Origin: Aquilaria yunnanensis
Taxonomy: Eukaryota; Streptophyta; Magnoliopsida; Malvales; Thymelaeaceae
Direction of reading: 5' to 3'
Assembly: GCA_039654915.1 (NCBI GenBank)
Contig: CM077594.1
Coordinates: 106,778,893 to 106,842,892 of the forward strand
Length of the DNA stretch: 64,000 nucleotides
Under the pieces are notes generated by a model that did no database searches, was not told where the DNA came from, and saw only the letters and a list, made by a program, of their open reading frames with translations. The position numbers were made by a program, and so were the translations under genes. Positions 26,497 through 42,740 of the stretch are shown here, one piece after another (the stretch's first letter is position 1; each line of letters starts with the position of its first letter).

Positions 26497-26939
26497 AGGG
26501 AAAATTAAAAAAATCTTATGATTGGGTCTAACCTATACTTTGCCCCCTCTATTTTAAAAAATCTACACTTTTCTCCTGTTTGTTTTACAGTATCAGACAA
26601 AAACTTCTGAAACCCTATTTTAAACTATCTGATAATAATGTTTTAGTAATTTTAAGATTTTTGATATTTTTTTCACAGCCAACCAACATTTAAAAAATAT
26701 TGATATGTAATTACTGGGAGAAAAATATATTTACATAAAGAAAAATTTGATAATTTAAAATATCTATTAACTATAAAAAAATATTGAAGAGATTAAAATT
26801 ACTGGAAGATAATTATTGTATAGTTTAAATATAGTTTCAGAAATTGTTATTAGGTACTGTAAAAAAAAAAAGGATAAAATATAGATTTCTAAAAATAGAG
26901 GGTGCAAACTGTAGGTTAGGGCATAGCTGAGGGAGGTAA
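26497..26939. mobile_element. MITE with about 60-bp TIRs (copy 2)
   Basis: Ends are inverted copies: GTCTAACCTATACTTTGCCC at the left against GGGTGCAAACTGTAGGTTAG at the right, then AT-rich core. Same family as 23049-23458. Non-coding. Confidence 0.6.
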
Positions 26940-27059
26940 TTGTAAGTTTCCCAAATAGATATTACAGTATAATATAATCATAAAAACAAAATAATTCTGC
27001 GCTAAAAATCCTAATAAGCCTTTCGCCACTATGCCCAAGACATTGAAATGACAGCGATG

Positions 27060-30065
<3,006 letters not shown>

Positions 30066-31020
30066 TGATGATGACTGGAGGGTTTTGGTTGGTTTCACAC
30101 GCTTTCCCAGGTAATTGCTGGATAGATGTGTGTCAGGGCAGTTAGTAAATGCTTTATGTAAAATCACTGTTACTTTTCTAGCTTCTGGGAATGCGAACTA
30201 TAACAGCTGTTGTTATGGCGTTGTAAGAAATGCTTGGTTGTGTAAGTCTACCAAGTCAATGAATCGGGTTGGAACTTGAAATTGGTTGTCTACAGCTGGT
30301 GGCTGGCGAATGCTCAGACCGGTGGATGTTGAATGTCTTAATTAAGAACCAGGAATACGTGATTTAGCATTTTGAGACCAAAATTGAGTCTGATATTTTT
30401 GGTTTATAGTCTTGTGAGTTGTACTGTAGAAGAGCAAGGCGCTAGCTCTCTCCATTTCTTTCAATCTCTCATTCCCTGTCCAGCAGATCTCTGCTGCGTT
30501 CCCTTCCACTTCACTGAATCTTGCGAATTGACGCAAGCCTGTTCCGCGTCGCATGGTATGTTGATTCTTCAGCTGCCAGAGACTACAATCTGACAGATGA
30601 AAATTCCATTAGCTTGTTAATGTTAGGTCTTTCTTTCTTTGTAGTTTGCTTTTCAAATTGATTCTCACGTGCAAGCATTTGATTACTTTGTATTTGGTCT
30701 TCAAATATAACCCATCAATCATATGGTTACACAAATTAAAGCACAACCCTGTCACTACGCAAACAATAAACAATGTACGCAAGGGTTCTGGCATAATAAT
30801 ACCAGTGGCAAGATTGAAATGGAGAGTTACCTGGCGTTAATAGAAGAGGCGACAGTCGCAAGATCAGGCTCATTTGTGAAGCGTTTCTGTAAGAAAGATT
30901 GGTGCAGTGCTATGAGAAAGAGTTGCCTGGCATTGACATAGGGGGGTACAACATCCTGAGTTGAAGAGTTTGAGGGGTGTCTCGGATCGAATCTATAGTT
31001 CAATGACAATGGGTACGGTT
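30066..31020. other. ARF 3' UTR and intergenic DNA
   Basis: The ARF 3' UTR probably runs to about 30250-30600. Beyond it no coding sequence is supported; short frames on both strands overlap. Confidence 0.5.
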
Positions 31021-31310
31021 AGCAAAGCTTGAGGCCTAAAATTTATTTAGGTTTGGGAGAAAGAAAAGCTGAGCTCTATCTTCACCCTCTTCTATACCGC
31101 GGGAACCAAAGGTCCGTAGATTCGGGCGGTTGCCCGTTCGTTCAACGCCTCCGATCCAAAGAATCGGGCTCCCTCGATGCCAGGAATGGAATGTATTGGT
31201 CCTTTTGCGGCAAAAGAGTATGTAACTCCAATTTTCTCAGCTAATTTGGCTTTTCACCATAGAGCACGATGGTATCTAGGAAGGAATTCGTCTTTTTCCC
31301 TTAATCATGG
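31021..31310. other. GC-normal island, possibly organelle-derived
   Basis: About 290 bp with balanced base composition amid AT-rich DNA. A plus-strand frame reads MPGMECIGPFAAKEYVTPIF then SANLAFHHRARWYLGRN (from 31178), overlapping the end of another open frame (31029-31244). The texture is like plant mitochondrial DNA, so a NUMT is possible, but I cannot name a source gene. Confidence 0.3.
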
Positions 31311-31382
31311 TGACATTTTTTTCTCTACATTATAACAAGTGGCTTTTTTAATAAAAAAAAAAATTTCGTCATCATATTTTTT

Positions 31383-33409
31383 GGCCCTAAATGAACCATT
31401 AGTCCTCCAACTTTATCAACTCACACTAGTTCCTCCCCTAACTTTGACTCAGAATGACTTAGTCCTCAAATTTTTCAAAATCATGTAACTTAGTCCTCAA
31501 ATTTTTTCAATGATGAGATTTAGTTCTTCAGCTGCCATGACAAACTACAGATTTAGTCCTAATTTCCAATCTTTCAGCAAAATGACCCTTCTTTTCAAGA
31601 ACTTTCATTATCACCAAACTTATGGGTTAACAAAATTTACTAATCATTAAATACATAATTAACTAATTAAATAACTTAAAAATTAATAATTAAAAAAATT
31701 ATATACAATAGTTTAAAAATTTTCTAATTATTTAATAATTTATATTTTTCTTATTTTTTAAAAAACTACTTTGCTTGATTTACTGGAAAGCAAAAAAATT
31801 ATTTTTTATGTACTCCACTATTATGTTGATAAATTATTTTTCCTAAATATTTTTTCTCACTTTTTTGTTTTAAATGTGCAATATTAGGGTTCTATGAATT
31901 TAGAGATAATTTGGGAAGAGGTTTTTTTTTAGTAGATTTAGTTTTCAAATAATTTTCCAAATTAATCTTTTTGGTATTAATATTTTGTGATTTAGAATTA
32001 GTATATCATCACATCATCTTAAAACTAAATTATCCCTTACAATTTTCATGTTAATGAAGATGGTCCTATAATTTCCTTAGCTTTTTATCGTTTGTTTCCA
32101 AAAAAAAAAATTTAAAAATAAATTGTAAAATTTACCCACTTTTATATTGGTATTAGCTAAAACTCTTACACTGAGTATTTGAACCTTTTGATTCTACAAA
32201 AAATTGCTATATAAACCATAAAAAAAGTAACATAAGGATATGTCCCATTTACAAAAAACAACTGTACTAGAAAAATTGTAATTATAGAAAAATTGTAATT
32301 TCAGACTTATAGTATGTATAATTTAAAAGAAAGAAGTCTTTTATAATTACTAATATGAAATTAGCATTGAATCTCTAGAACTAGCTTAATGGATGGATTC
32401 CACTTAATTAGAATGTTGGCTACTTTTTTTTATTTTTTATTTTGATGGATTCCAATTAGAAAGCCAAAAAATCTATTTTTTATTTTCTCTACCTTTACTT
32501 TGATCATTTATTTTTCCTATATATTTTCTTACTTTTTTAGTAATATAAACTCCCCATTATTAGCAATTTTTTCACACAAAAAATTAATCCAACCTCTAAC
32601 TTTATGTTGATTTTCCTCCTATCTTCTTCCTTAGTTTTTCTTTACCTTCTTTATTTCTTCAATTACTTGCATATTAATGGCTTCTTTTTGTTTAATTTAA
32701 ATATTTTTCTCAAATATAAATACTAGTTGGAATCCATCAAAAGAAAAAAAAATAGTCAGCAATCTAATTAAGTGGATTCCATCCATTAAGCTGGTTCTAA
32801 AGATTCGATGCTAATTTCATATTAGTAATTATTAGATTTCTTTCATTTAAATTATACATATTATTAGTAATTGTTTGACACTAATCTCCTTAAAAAAGTG
32901 TTCCAAAATGATCTCTAAATTCATAACTCCATAATATTGTACATTTAGTATGAAAAAAGTGAGAAAAATACCTAGAGAAAAATAATTGATTAACATAATA
33001 GTGGAGTGCATAAAAAAAATATTTTTTTCACTTTCCAATAAATCAACCAAAATACTTTCTACAAAATAAGAAAACTATATATTATTAAATAATTTTAAAA
33101 ATTTTAAATTATTGTATATAATTTTTTTGAATTATCATTTTTATAAGTTATTTAATTATTTAATTATTTATTTTACAATTTATTAAAGTTTATTAACTTA
33201 TGAGTTTGGTGATAATGGAAGTTTCTAAATAGAAGAGTCATTTTGCTGAAGGATTGGAAGTTAGGGCTTAAAGTTTTAGTTTGTTCTAAGAGTTGAAGGA
33301 CTAAGTCGCACCATTTAAAAAATTTGAGGACTAAGTCATACTGAGTCAAAGTTAAAAGACCAACTTGTGCGAGTTGGTAAAGTTAGAGGACTAATGATGC
33401 ATTTAGGCC
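31383..33409. mobile_element. 2-kb foldback / long-TIR element
   Basis: Almost the whole 2,027 bp is an imperfect palindrome. The left arm from 31383 (GGCCCTAAATG.. then ATTAGTCCTCCAACTTTA) pairs with the right arm ending 33409 (..TAAAGTTAGAGGACTAAT, then CATTTAGGCC). Pairing continues inward to the inverted pair GGATTCCACTTAATTAGA (about 32395) / TCTAATTAAGTGGATTCC (about 32763), with about 400 bp extra in the left arm. A-T rich flanks TATTTTTTG / TATTTTTG may be an 8-9-bp target duplication, as for Mutator-like elements. No coding frame. Confidence 0.8.
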
Positions 33410-33523
33410 TATTTTTGTCCGTATAGACCCTCATAAATATCTAAAGGCAAGTCAGCAAATCAGCAGTGCATTGATTTTGAAATCTATGCATATCAGTTGA
33501 AAAGAAAAGTAAAGATAAATGTG

Positions 33524-34444
33524 GCAATTTTGCCATTAAAGTATAGGGTGGAGAGTAATTTTGTCATTAAAATATTTTTTAAAAGAAATTTGTTATTGAC
33601 ATTTTGGAAATGTGCATATTTGCTGTCAATGTTTTGAAATATGGAGATTAACGGTGGAAATATTGCGTTGCCACAAAGAAAATCCTGTCAAGGTGAGGGT
33701 GAGTTAGATATTCTGCCGGTCACGTTAGCCAATATGTGGCTTATTTACCATTAATTTTTTTGAAACATGCATATTTGTCATCAATATTTTCAAAAAAGAT
33801 ATATTTACCATCAAGTTTTGACATCGATGACAGTGATAACATCCAAGAAGGGTAAATGAAGTGGGAGGTTGTTTAATGGTGGCAGATCGCGCACGAGACA
33901 TGACAAGCAACAATTGCCGGATAATTAGGGTAAACAACCAACATTTGTCTAGTAATTATTGCCATTGGAGTTGAGAAAATTCATAGGTTTGGGTTGTTGT
34001 AGTTGGGGTTGAGGTTGGGCTGATATGGTGGCGGCTGTGTAAGCTAGTTGAAGGGAAGTTGTGGTGGAAGAATTCGTCAGTGCACTTTTTTGGCATTCCA
34101 TTTCCAATGGGCTAAGGGAGACAAGTTGAAAATGCTGGCTTTGAAAATGCTGGCTTTGGTGTTATATATGAAAGATCAAGGTGAAAAATAGGAAAGAAAT
34201 GCAACCTCAGTACTATACAATAATTTTTCTTTTTTACCGTCTCCACCAGTGCCTCTATATTGTCTCTATGTTGATAAAATACTGTCATATCATCACTCTA
34301 TCAGTATGTCTTAATATGTCACTAACGACAGAGGCAAATATGCTTATTTCAAAAAAGTTAGTAGTAAATTTTTCTGGAAAAAAAACTTTAGTGACCAAAT
34401 TACTCTTTGCTTTATACTTTAATGGCAAAATTGCTCATTTTGCC
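33524..34444. mobile_element. Long-TIR element, 921 bp
   Basis: The left end GCAATTTTGCCATTAAAGTA is repeated inverted at the right (TACTTTAATGGCAAAATTGC, 34419-34438), and similarity continues inward for about 110 bp per arm. The core holds non-coding sequence with a 90-codon chance frame. Mutator-like structure inferred; target duplication not resolved. Confidence 0.7.
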
Positions 34445-35740
34445 AAAAAGTAGACAAATAACAAAGTCTTAGATTCACCGTCTACGTACATAATAATATG
34501 TTGAAATGTGTGAAACAATTGATGATGCTGGCTGGTTTAAAATTCTTCAAACTCATGTTGCCACTAATTCTAAAGAACAAAGAATGATCATTCATTGGCA
34601 TGAAGTAGCTTTTATTAGTACCCTTGGTTATTTCTCGTAAGTTGATATCTACTGTTGGATTTTCTTAATTGAAAACAGAACAAAGCAAAGCGTCTCATTA
34701 TTCTACTGAACTCATGTGTTTGATGCTTACAGCCAGCATGCAAACAGATGCCTAATTCTTTTTCTATGAGCATTCTAAATGTCAGATAAAACACTCCAGC
34801 AAATAAGTAGTTATATTTTTTACATAATTAGTACAAAAGGCTTACTATTTAGTAAGTACCGGAGAATGGAGAATTCATGTTTTAGTTTTTTCTTTTTCTT
34901 TTTTTTTTTTTCTGGATGCTGATTTACTGTGATAGCATTTGATCTTAACTTTCTTCAAATATTTGATTTTGGTGTCATTAGAACTTCAATCTTTCAGCTC
35001 CTCACTCTTTCAGCTCCTGTTTGTCTTAATGCGATGGTTATAGGAATAAATGACATTTCTACGTGTTTATTTGGGTTACGTTTTATATGTTAAGGTGTTT
35101 TAGCTTTATGTCATACTGTATAGTATTTTGTTTCTAAATACGTTTAGTTTGTAATTACTTTTATAGGGACAAAGTCTTTGCGTGGATGTTATTTGAAAAA
35201 GGTTGTTGGCCGCGCAACTCTGAACAATCACTCTCTTCCCCTCCTGCATGATAATTGGTACTTTACACTGATGATGGTTTTTGTGCCGAGCAGGACAGGA
35301 AATTCTTGAGAAATTTCTGGTGCAGTTGAGGTCCAGGTCCATATGACAAGAAATTCTTTTGGACATCGCCAGAGGGTTGACAAGTGGAAGCAGGGCCAAA
35401 GAAGGAGTCGTCATCCAAGGGCATAGTTGGTGATAACTGCTAAACATTCCCCCTTTTTTTTTCTCGTTTCTATTTTCTTTCTGCTTGTACGTGTGTGTTT
35501 GTGTGTGGACAAGAACTTAGAGAATGTGTTTGCCTTTTCTTTGGCAGGCTGGAAATTTTAATCCGTCTGATTTTCGTGGAGCAAAGCAATTGATAATAAA
35601 CTGTAAACTACAAATTCACTTCAATTTCTTGCTTCAATGCAGGTAAAAAATCATAGTTCTGTGGAAGATGAGACCCGCAGAGCTCCAACAGAAACTGCAT
35701 ATCATTCGTGGCAACATAAGATCCAATTTTGGTTTACAGC
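34445..35740. other. Intergenic DNA
   Basis: No gene supported. A 113-codon minus-strand frame (35106-35447) has no domain I recognise and unusual composition; treated as chance or as part of an old transposon. Confidence 0.45.
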
Positions 35741-35756
35741 ACCGCACAAACTCAAA

Positions 35757-36420
35757 TTAGGCACCCACTTCAAAGTGCCTGCATAAAACCTTACCCGAAG
35801 CCACTGGGCTTTCCCCAGACACCCACCACAAACGAGTTGGGCTCCTCCAGAGGAGCACAGAAGAGAGATTCAAATTCTGGACGAGACTGCGAGGATCGTC
35901 AAGTTTGCGCCATCGACGGCAGCGACTGGATCCCACATCTCCGACCAAGGATGGATAGAGGTCCCCTCAAGGCCTCACGAGTAGACATGACAAACACCTT
36001 CCCGTTGAGGACTATGGCCGTGGGTATATACCTCTTCGCAAGCAGTGGAGGGCCGCGGCTCAGCCGGATGGAGGAACCAGGCCGGGGGCTTAATTGCCGT
36101 CTCCTTTTCATGGTTGGGGAAATATGATTCGCTAGGAGATCTGATCTAAGAAGAATTTGTGTTAGTGTTTGGGGAGTCCTGCCTGCACTGCGCCTTCTAT
36201 TGAAGTGAATTGGGCTGTCGGACCAAACCTCACTTCTCCGACCAAACGACGTACTAGCTTCTGATCCTCGTCCTGCCTGCCTGCCTGCCCGCTAAGAATC
36301 AGAACGCTTGAAAGACAAGACAGGGGCTGGGGTCTATGCACGGCTCTGATGTAATTGCTTGGCCTTCTAAGAAGCACGGACAGATAACAACGATGTTGGA
36401 CCCCTGCCAACGGTATCTTC
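35757..36420 (-). pseudogene. Decayed gene fragment, possibly kelch-type
   Basis: A GC-richer block coding on the minus strand in shifting frames. The clearest piece, within 35899-36111, reads AKRYIPTAIVLNGKVFVMS, which resembles one blade of a kelch repeat protein; a second frame continues towards 35757. Frames do not join without frameshifts and no start is evident. Assignment to the kelch family is tentative. Confidence 0.35.
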
Positions 36421-36710
36421 ATTTCATCTTCACACTTCCCTGATCCATTCTCATGGAATCATTTGTGGAAGCTTAAATGCCCCCCCAAACGTACAAAAGC
36501 TTTTGTGGAGATTATGTCATTATGCTGTGGCAATCAAATTTAATCTGTGTACAAGGCACCTCATGAGTGTTCCAACTTGTTACTTCTGCTCTCTGCCGGA
36601 AACGTGTGAGCAAGCTATATAACAGGTGACACTGGAACGATTGTTATGCCCGCCGAGGTAAGACGGTATCAAGTGGTTCACCTCTTCACATAAGACGACA
36701 GCCTGATCGT

Positions 36711-37480
36711 TTTTTTTTTTTTTTTTACATATATCAGCAATAAAAATATGTATTAATAGCCAGCAAGAAGCTGGAAAACAAGTACAATGAGCGAAGGAAA
36801 AAGCCTACCAGCAGAACCCCATACAACAAATTACAAGTTATACCATAAGCTGAGGATTTAAGCACCAAGATCTAAAGGGCAAGCTTGCTCTACCCGACCT
36901 CTTAGATAACCAAAAGAAGGAGATAGATTTAACTCTTGAGAACACTACAAGACAATCAGCCAATTTATTGCTGAAGACAAGGTTATTCCGAGCAAGCCAG
37001 AGACACCAAAGAGTAGCCTTGGAGGTTATATATCCCAGGCTCTACAAAAGTTTGCAGCTCCTGACCGAGAGGGAGGATGATGAAGAACCTGAGTAAGGTT
37101 ACTGATATTACTACCCCACCCTGCAAAGACAGAAGTCCATACTGCCAATGAAAATTTCCAGTGCAGTAGTAACACATCTTTCATGAACTTCCATGCAAAA
37201 AGGGCAGGAAGTGTCCGTCTGAGGAACTCTAGTGGTACTCGCCAGATTGCTTCTAGTTGGTATCCTGCCTGCCTTTGAGTGCCTTCCAAACGAAAAGAAT
37301 TAAAAGTGACACCAAGAATTCAAAAGAAAGGCAGAATTCTGGTTGGATGTCTGCACCAACTGAGAGTCCAACACCTTGGCCAATGACATTACAGAAGCAA
37401 CCATCACCGCTCAACCTCCAGACTAGTGTATCTGCCAGGTACCTGTTCAAGTGGACCGAGTTAATTAAAGAATAAACTCC
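36711..37480 (-). mobile_element. LINE 3' fragment
   Basis: Starts with an 18-nt T run (36711-36728), the poly(A) tail of a minus-strand LINE. The minus strand encodes FLRRTLPALFAWKFMKD (about 37230) and then WDITSKATLWCLWLARNN (about 37000), the zf-RVT-like C-terminal region of plant L1 ORF2. Frames are broken. The right boundary is uncertain. Confidence 0.65.
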
Positions 37481-39465
37481 TGCAACTCCCCCTCATTTAC
37501 ATCTCCACATGTTTGATCGATTTTGAATTGAAAATTAGCTTTTACCGAAATAGCACCATCAGCCTCAAAGCTTTATTTGCCATTGAAAATTGGTCCTCAA
37601 CCTTCATTTTACTGCAAATTGGTTTTAAACCTTTTTAATTCATTGCACATTGGTCCCTAGTCATGGGTGGGCACAAAAATTCAATTTAAAGAGAAGAAAA
37701 AAATGATAATTTAAATGATATATTAACTATTAAAAATTATTATGCTATTTGAGTTTATAAGAAGATAAATATCGTATATTTTAAATTAAAATTTAATATA
37801 AGATAGTGAGAGTACTTAATGAACTCAAATTATTTGATAACTATCTTTTAATAAATTCAAGCAGCATCATAATTTTTTGAAAGTTAATGGACTTCTAAAA
37901 CTATTAATTTTTTCTTTCTATAAATTGAGTTTTTATGTTAACTCTGTCTTATCTAGAACTACAAACTAGTATACATGAATTGTACAGGTTTTGGACCAAT
38001 TTGTGATGAAATAGAGAGTGAAGACTAATTTGCAATAGCAACTAAGAGTGTGCGACCAAAGGTGTTTTTACCCTTATTTATTTAATCCCCGAGTTGTCTA
38101 TTTGTACATAATAATTACACTTCAATGTACAAGTTTGAAAACCAACTCTTACCACCTCTAACCTTTTTTTCATTGTGTGACAAAATTTTTTTTGAGTCTT
38201 ATGACCGATTCATTTTAATTTAAGTTAATTTAATTTAAAATGGGTTATTTTTATTTTTAAACATTTTTAACTTGAAACTCATTTTATTTGAAAATCAATA
38301 TTATTTAGGTGTAATAATCAATTTATCATAAAATTGTTATGATGCTATTAAATTTTATGAATTTTTATTTTTTAGGCATTGAAAAGAAAAATTTATAAAA
38401 ATGTGATAATATCATAGAAAATATTATTTTAAGTGGATTAGTGCACTTACATAATATTTTTACTTTCAAATAAAATTGGTTTTAGAAAAAAAAAAAGATA
38501 TAAAAAAAATTTGGATTAAGTTTATTTAAGTTAAAATGAATTGGCTCCTAATTTCAAGGGATAAATGACATCAAACATCATGGAACTATCATCTATATTA
38601 CAGACTTATTATCAAACTATGAATTGTTGCACCGTCATTCTAAAGCTATTGATAATGTTGTAAGATTCATATTCTGTGACTAAACTAAACATTTAATCCA
38701 AACTAAAGTCTAAGCAAGCAATTTGGCTAGAAATATAAAATTTAGATTGATAGAAATTGCATGATTTCTTCCAAGAAGATTGTCTTTCATTTTATAGAGA
38801 AAAAAATTGGTATATCAAATTGTTTATTAACTATTAAAAAATTTCTTAGCAAATTTAAATTTACTAAAAGGCAGTTGTCAAACTGTTTAATTTTATATTT
38901 ATAGTTGAATTGCTTCCTTAGACCTTGAATTTGGTTTAAATGTTCAGTTTAATCACAAAGAACAAATATTGCAACTTTATTAATAGTTTTAGGATGATTG
39001 TGTAACATTTGTTAATTTGAGGATGAATACGTAATATAGGCGATAGTTTAGGGATGATATGTGTCACTTAGAGACTTACCCAACTTTCAAAATTGCATAG
39101 GATTCCACCGGTAGTCCCTCATTTCTTACGTCCTTCTAATTAAGTACCCAATGTTTTTCATAGTGTAGGAACCTTTAATTGGAAAATGACAAAAAAAATT
39201 TGCAGTACCTTTTTCATGTTTACTCTTAATTTCAGTAATATTTTCTTCTACTTTTGTTATGTTAAAATAAAAACATATTTACACCTTGCATTCATGTTGT
39301 AAACTATGTATTCTCAATAAATCTGTCCCAAAGATATAACTTAATATTCAATTATATACATACATACATACATATATACATATATAGACACATACATATA
39401 CATATACACACATGTGTGCATAGACACACACACATATATATGATTAAGTCCCTAGGCGCGTAGCG
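37481..39465. other. AT-rich intergenic DNA
   Basis: No gene seen. Ends in a microsatellite of ATAC/ACAT type at about 39354-39445, directly before the CACTA element. Confidence 0.5.
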
Positions 39466-40678
39466 CACTACAACACAGATGTAAAATCGCGACTGAAAAT
39501 TCAGTCGCATTTCAATTGTGATATTGCCCAAAAGTGAGTACATCACGACTGTATATGACAGTCGCATTTTTTTAAGTTGCAAATTTTTCGCGACTGAATC
39601 TTAACTATTGAAATCAACTAAAACTTTCAGTCAAAAAATAGTTGAAAATATTGTAAACTTTCAGTTGAAAACAGTTGAAATGCTATATTAGCATTTTTAT
39701 CTTTTAAGTAAAATACGTTAATATTTAATATGATTAATATTTGATTAATATTATTTAATTTAACTGGGTATTTGTTTCACTTGTTATTTAATTGAAAGTT
39801 ACATTAAATTGGTATGAATTTTAACTTATTTTAATTATTAGTAATAAAATAGCCAAAAAATGAAATTACAATTTCAATAAAATACATTTATATTAATATA
39901 AAACTCAACATACATACCCAAACATAAAATTTAAAAAGTCAAAAAATTCAAAATTCAAAATTCAAAAAATTTAAAACTCTAGAGGCGAATGAGGTTGAGG
40001 AGGCCAAGGGCGAGGCGGAGAAGACCAAGGCAACGATGGCGAAGTTGAGACGGACATGATGGCGATGAGGTCAAGACTGAGGCAACAACATCAAGGCCAA
40101 GGCGGAGGAGACAAGGCAATCGCTGCAAGGCCGAGGCCGAGGCAAAGAAAACCAAGGCGAAGGCAGCGAGGCCGAGGAGACCAGGTGATGGCGGCGATGA
40201 TGGATGGCGGACCGGTAAGGTGAACGGACTGCTGACGGAGATGAAAGATAAGAGTGAAAGACGAGAGTGATATGAAAGCAAAACGGTTGAAAAAGATGAG
40301 AGACGACGATAAGAGTAAGAGATGAGAGTGAGTGATGGGTTTGAAATTGGTGAGACAATCGGGTAAAGAAGAAGAGAAGTAGAAATGAAGTAGCTGGAGC
40401 AACTGAACTCTGACTGCAACTTGGCTGAGCCTTTTTTTATTCCGACTGTTTAGTGACTGAACTCCGACTGCAATCTGACTGAACCTCGACTAACAAGTTT
40501 AGTTGCAAAAGCCAGATAAATACAGTTGCCCCATACATGAGTGTTGTTGAAATTCAATTGCTATGTTCATCATTTTTCCAGTTTTTTTACTTTATATTTT
40601 CATGATACAAATATAAATATATGTACACATGAATATAATTATATATATGGAACAATCATAAGTATGTGTATAAATATG

Positions 40679-40697
40679 TGTGTGTGTGTGTGTGTGT
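40679..40697. repeat. (TG)n microsatellite
   Basis: Nine or so TG units within AT-rich DNA inside the CACTA element. Confidence 0.9.
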
Positions 40698-40864
40698 ACA
40701 TACTTGAATATAATTACATATGTGGTACAATCATAAATATATATAAGTTCATGAATTTTTCTCCATATATATAATTTCAAAAATTAAAATTAATAAAAAA
40801 ATTATATCATATACATGGAAGTATGAACCATGAGAACAATTCCCATATATTAACAATTAATTAG

Positions 40865-42740
40865 ACTCTAAACATGCAAACCCTAAATTAAATCCTAAGG
40901 CCTAAAACCCTAAGCCCCTTAAGACCCTAAAACCCGAAATCCTAACTTTGTATCCCTAAATTATAAACCTTAAACCTAATTATGTACCATTAACCTTTAT
41001 GCTTAAACCTTAAATGCAAACCCTAAATTAAACCCTAATACCTAACACCTAATTCGTTTTAACTTTAGTCAATTGACTACAAAATGACTTATTTTTATTT
41101 TTACATCTGTTTTACTTGAAACTAATTTTAATTAAAAGCCAACATTATGTAGTTACAATAATCAATTGAAAATACAATTTTTATAATCTTACTAAATGTT
41201 TATGAATTTTTCTAGTTTCAAGCGTTAAAAAAGAAAAATTCATAAAAATTTAACAACATCCTAAAAAATTATTTACAAATTGATTATTGTATCTACATAA
41301 CATTAGCTTTCAAATAAAATTGGTTTCAGGTGAAAAAGATGTAAAAGTTAAAAAAAATTAGTTGACTTTAGCTCAAACGAATTGGCCATAAAACCCCAAA
41401 CTCTAATTCTATATCCCTTAACCCTAAGACTTAAACATTAAACTATATTTGTATATATTCCTAAATCTTAAACCCTAAACCTAATATACCATTAACCCTA
41501 AACCTTAAACCGTTTAAAAAATACTAAACCCTAAAAAAAATCCTAATATATATATCCTTAAACTCTAAAAAAACTCCAAACCTAAACCCTTTGGGGATTA
41601 TTTAATTAGGGTTTAGTGTTTATATTTAGAGTTTAGGGTTTGTATTTAGGGTCTAGGTCTTAGGGTTAACAGCGGTTAGGTTAAGGGTTTAATTAATAGG
41701 GTTTGTATTTAGGGTTTAATTAGGGTTTAGGTTTTAATTAGGGATTAAGGTTTAATTAGGGTTTAGAAAACCCCAAAACCTTAACTACATACATACACAA
41801 AAACCTTAAACCCTAAATCATAAACCATAATTAAACCCTAAACTTTAATTCCTTACTCTTAAACCCTAATCACTTAAAACAAACCCTAGTTAAAACCTAA
41901 ACCTTAATTAAACCCTAAACCTTAAATCCTAAATACAAGCCCTATTAATTAAACCCTAAAGCCTAACCCTAACTACTATTAATCCTAAACTCTAAACCTT
42001 AAATACAAACCCTAATTAACCCTAAACCTTAAATACAAACCCTATTAATTAAACCCTAAACCCTAACCCTAACTACAATTAATCCTAAACTTTAAACCCT
42101 AAACCCTAATTATATCCTAAACCCTAAATCTTAAATAGAAACCCTATTAATTAAACCCTAAACCCTAAACCTAACTATCATTAACCCTAAAACCTAAATC
42201 CTAAATACAAAGCCTAATTAAACCCTAAACCTTGCACAAACCCTTAACCCTAATTAAACCCAAAACCCTAAATATAAACCCTAATTAAACCCTAAATGCT
42301 AAACCTAATTTATACCATTAACCCTAAATCCTAAACCCTAAATGCAAATCTCATACCCTAAATTTCAATACCTTAATACTCAATTAAATACCCTTAAACC
42401 ATCTTAATTCTATATATATCCCTAAACCCTAAAAAAATTCTCAAACCCTAATTAATCATAAAAAAGCTCTAAATTAATCCTAAAATAAATCCCAAAACCT
42501 AAATATTAAATTGATTCAATTAATACCCCTAACTCTATACTAATTTCAAACCCTAAACCTTAAAGAAAAATCTCAAACACTAAATCTATGTCCAATACCC
42601 TTAATCCCTTAAAAAATCTTGAATCCTAATTCTATATCCATAAATCCTAAAAAGAAATCCAAACCCTAAAACAAAAAAAATCATAATACACATATCCTAA
42701 ACTCTAAAAAAAATTGAACCATACAAGCCCAAAACTTCTA
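40865..42740. repeat. Degenerate interstitial telomere-like repeats
   Basis: Scores of CCCTAAA/AACCCTAAAC variants (TTTAGGG-type plant telomere repeat) spread over about 1.9 kb, interrupted by 41060-41390. Orientation flips between about 41590 and 41765, where TTAGGGTTT forms prevail, then returns. Units are irregular, so this is an old array or a sequence that grew by local duplication, not an active telomere. It lies wholly inside the CACTA element. Confidence 0.88.

Noticed and set aside
39979..40419. 146-codon minus-strand frame inside the CACTA element
   Set aside because: Low-complexity Ser/Leu/Pro-rich, overlaps two other frames on the same strand, and has no transposase motif.
40865..42740. 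Chromosome end (true telomere)
   Set aside because: Repeats are degenerate, change orientation and are enclosed by CACTA transposon ends with a target duplication.
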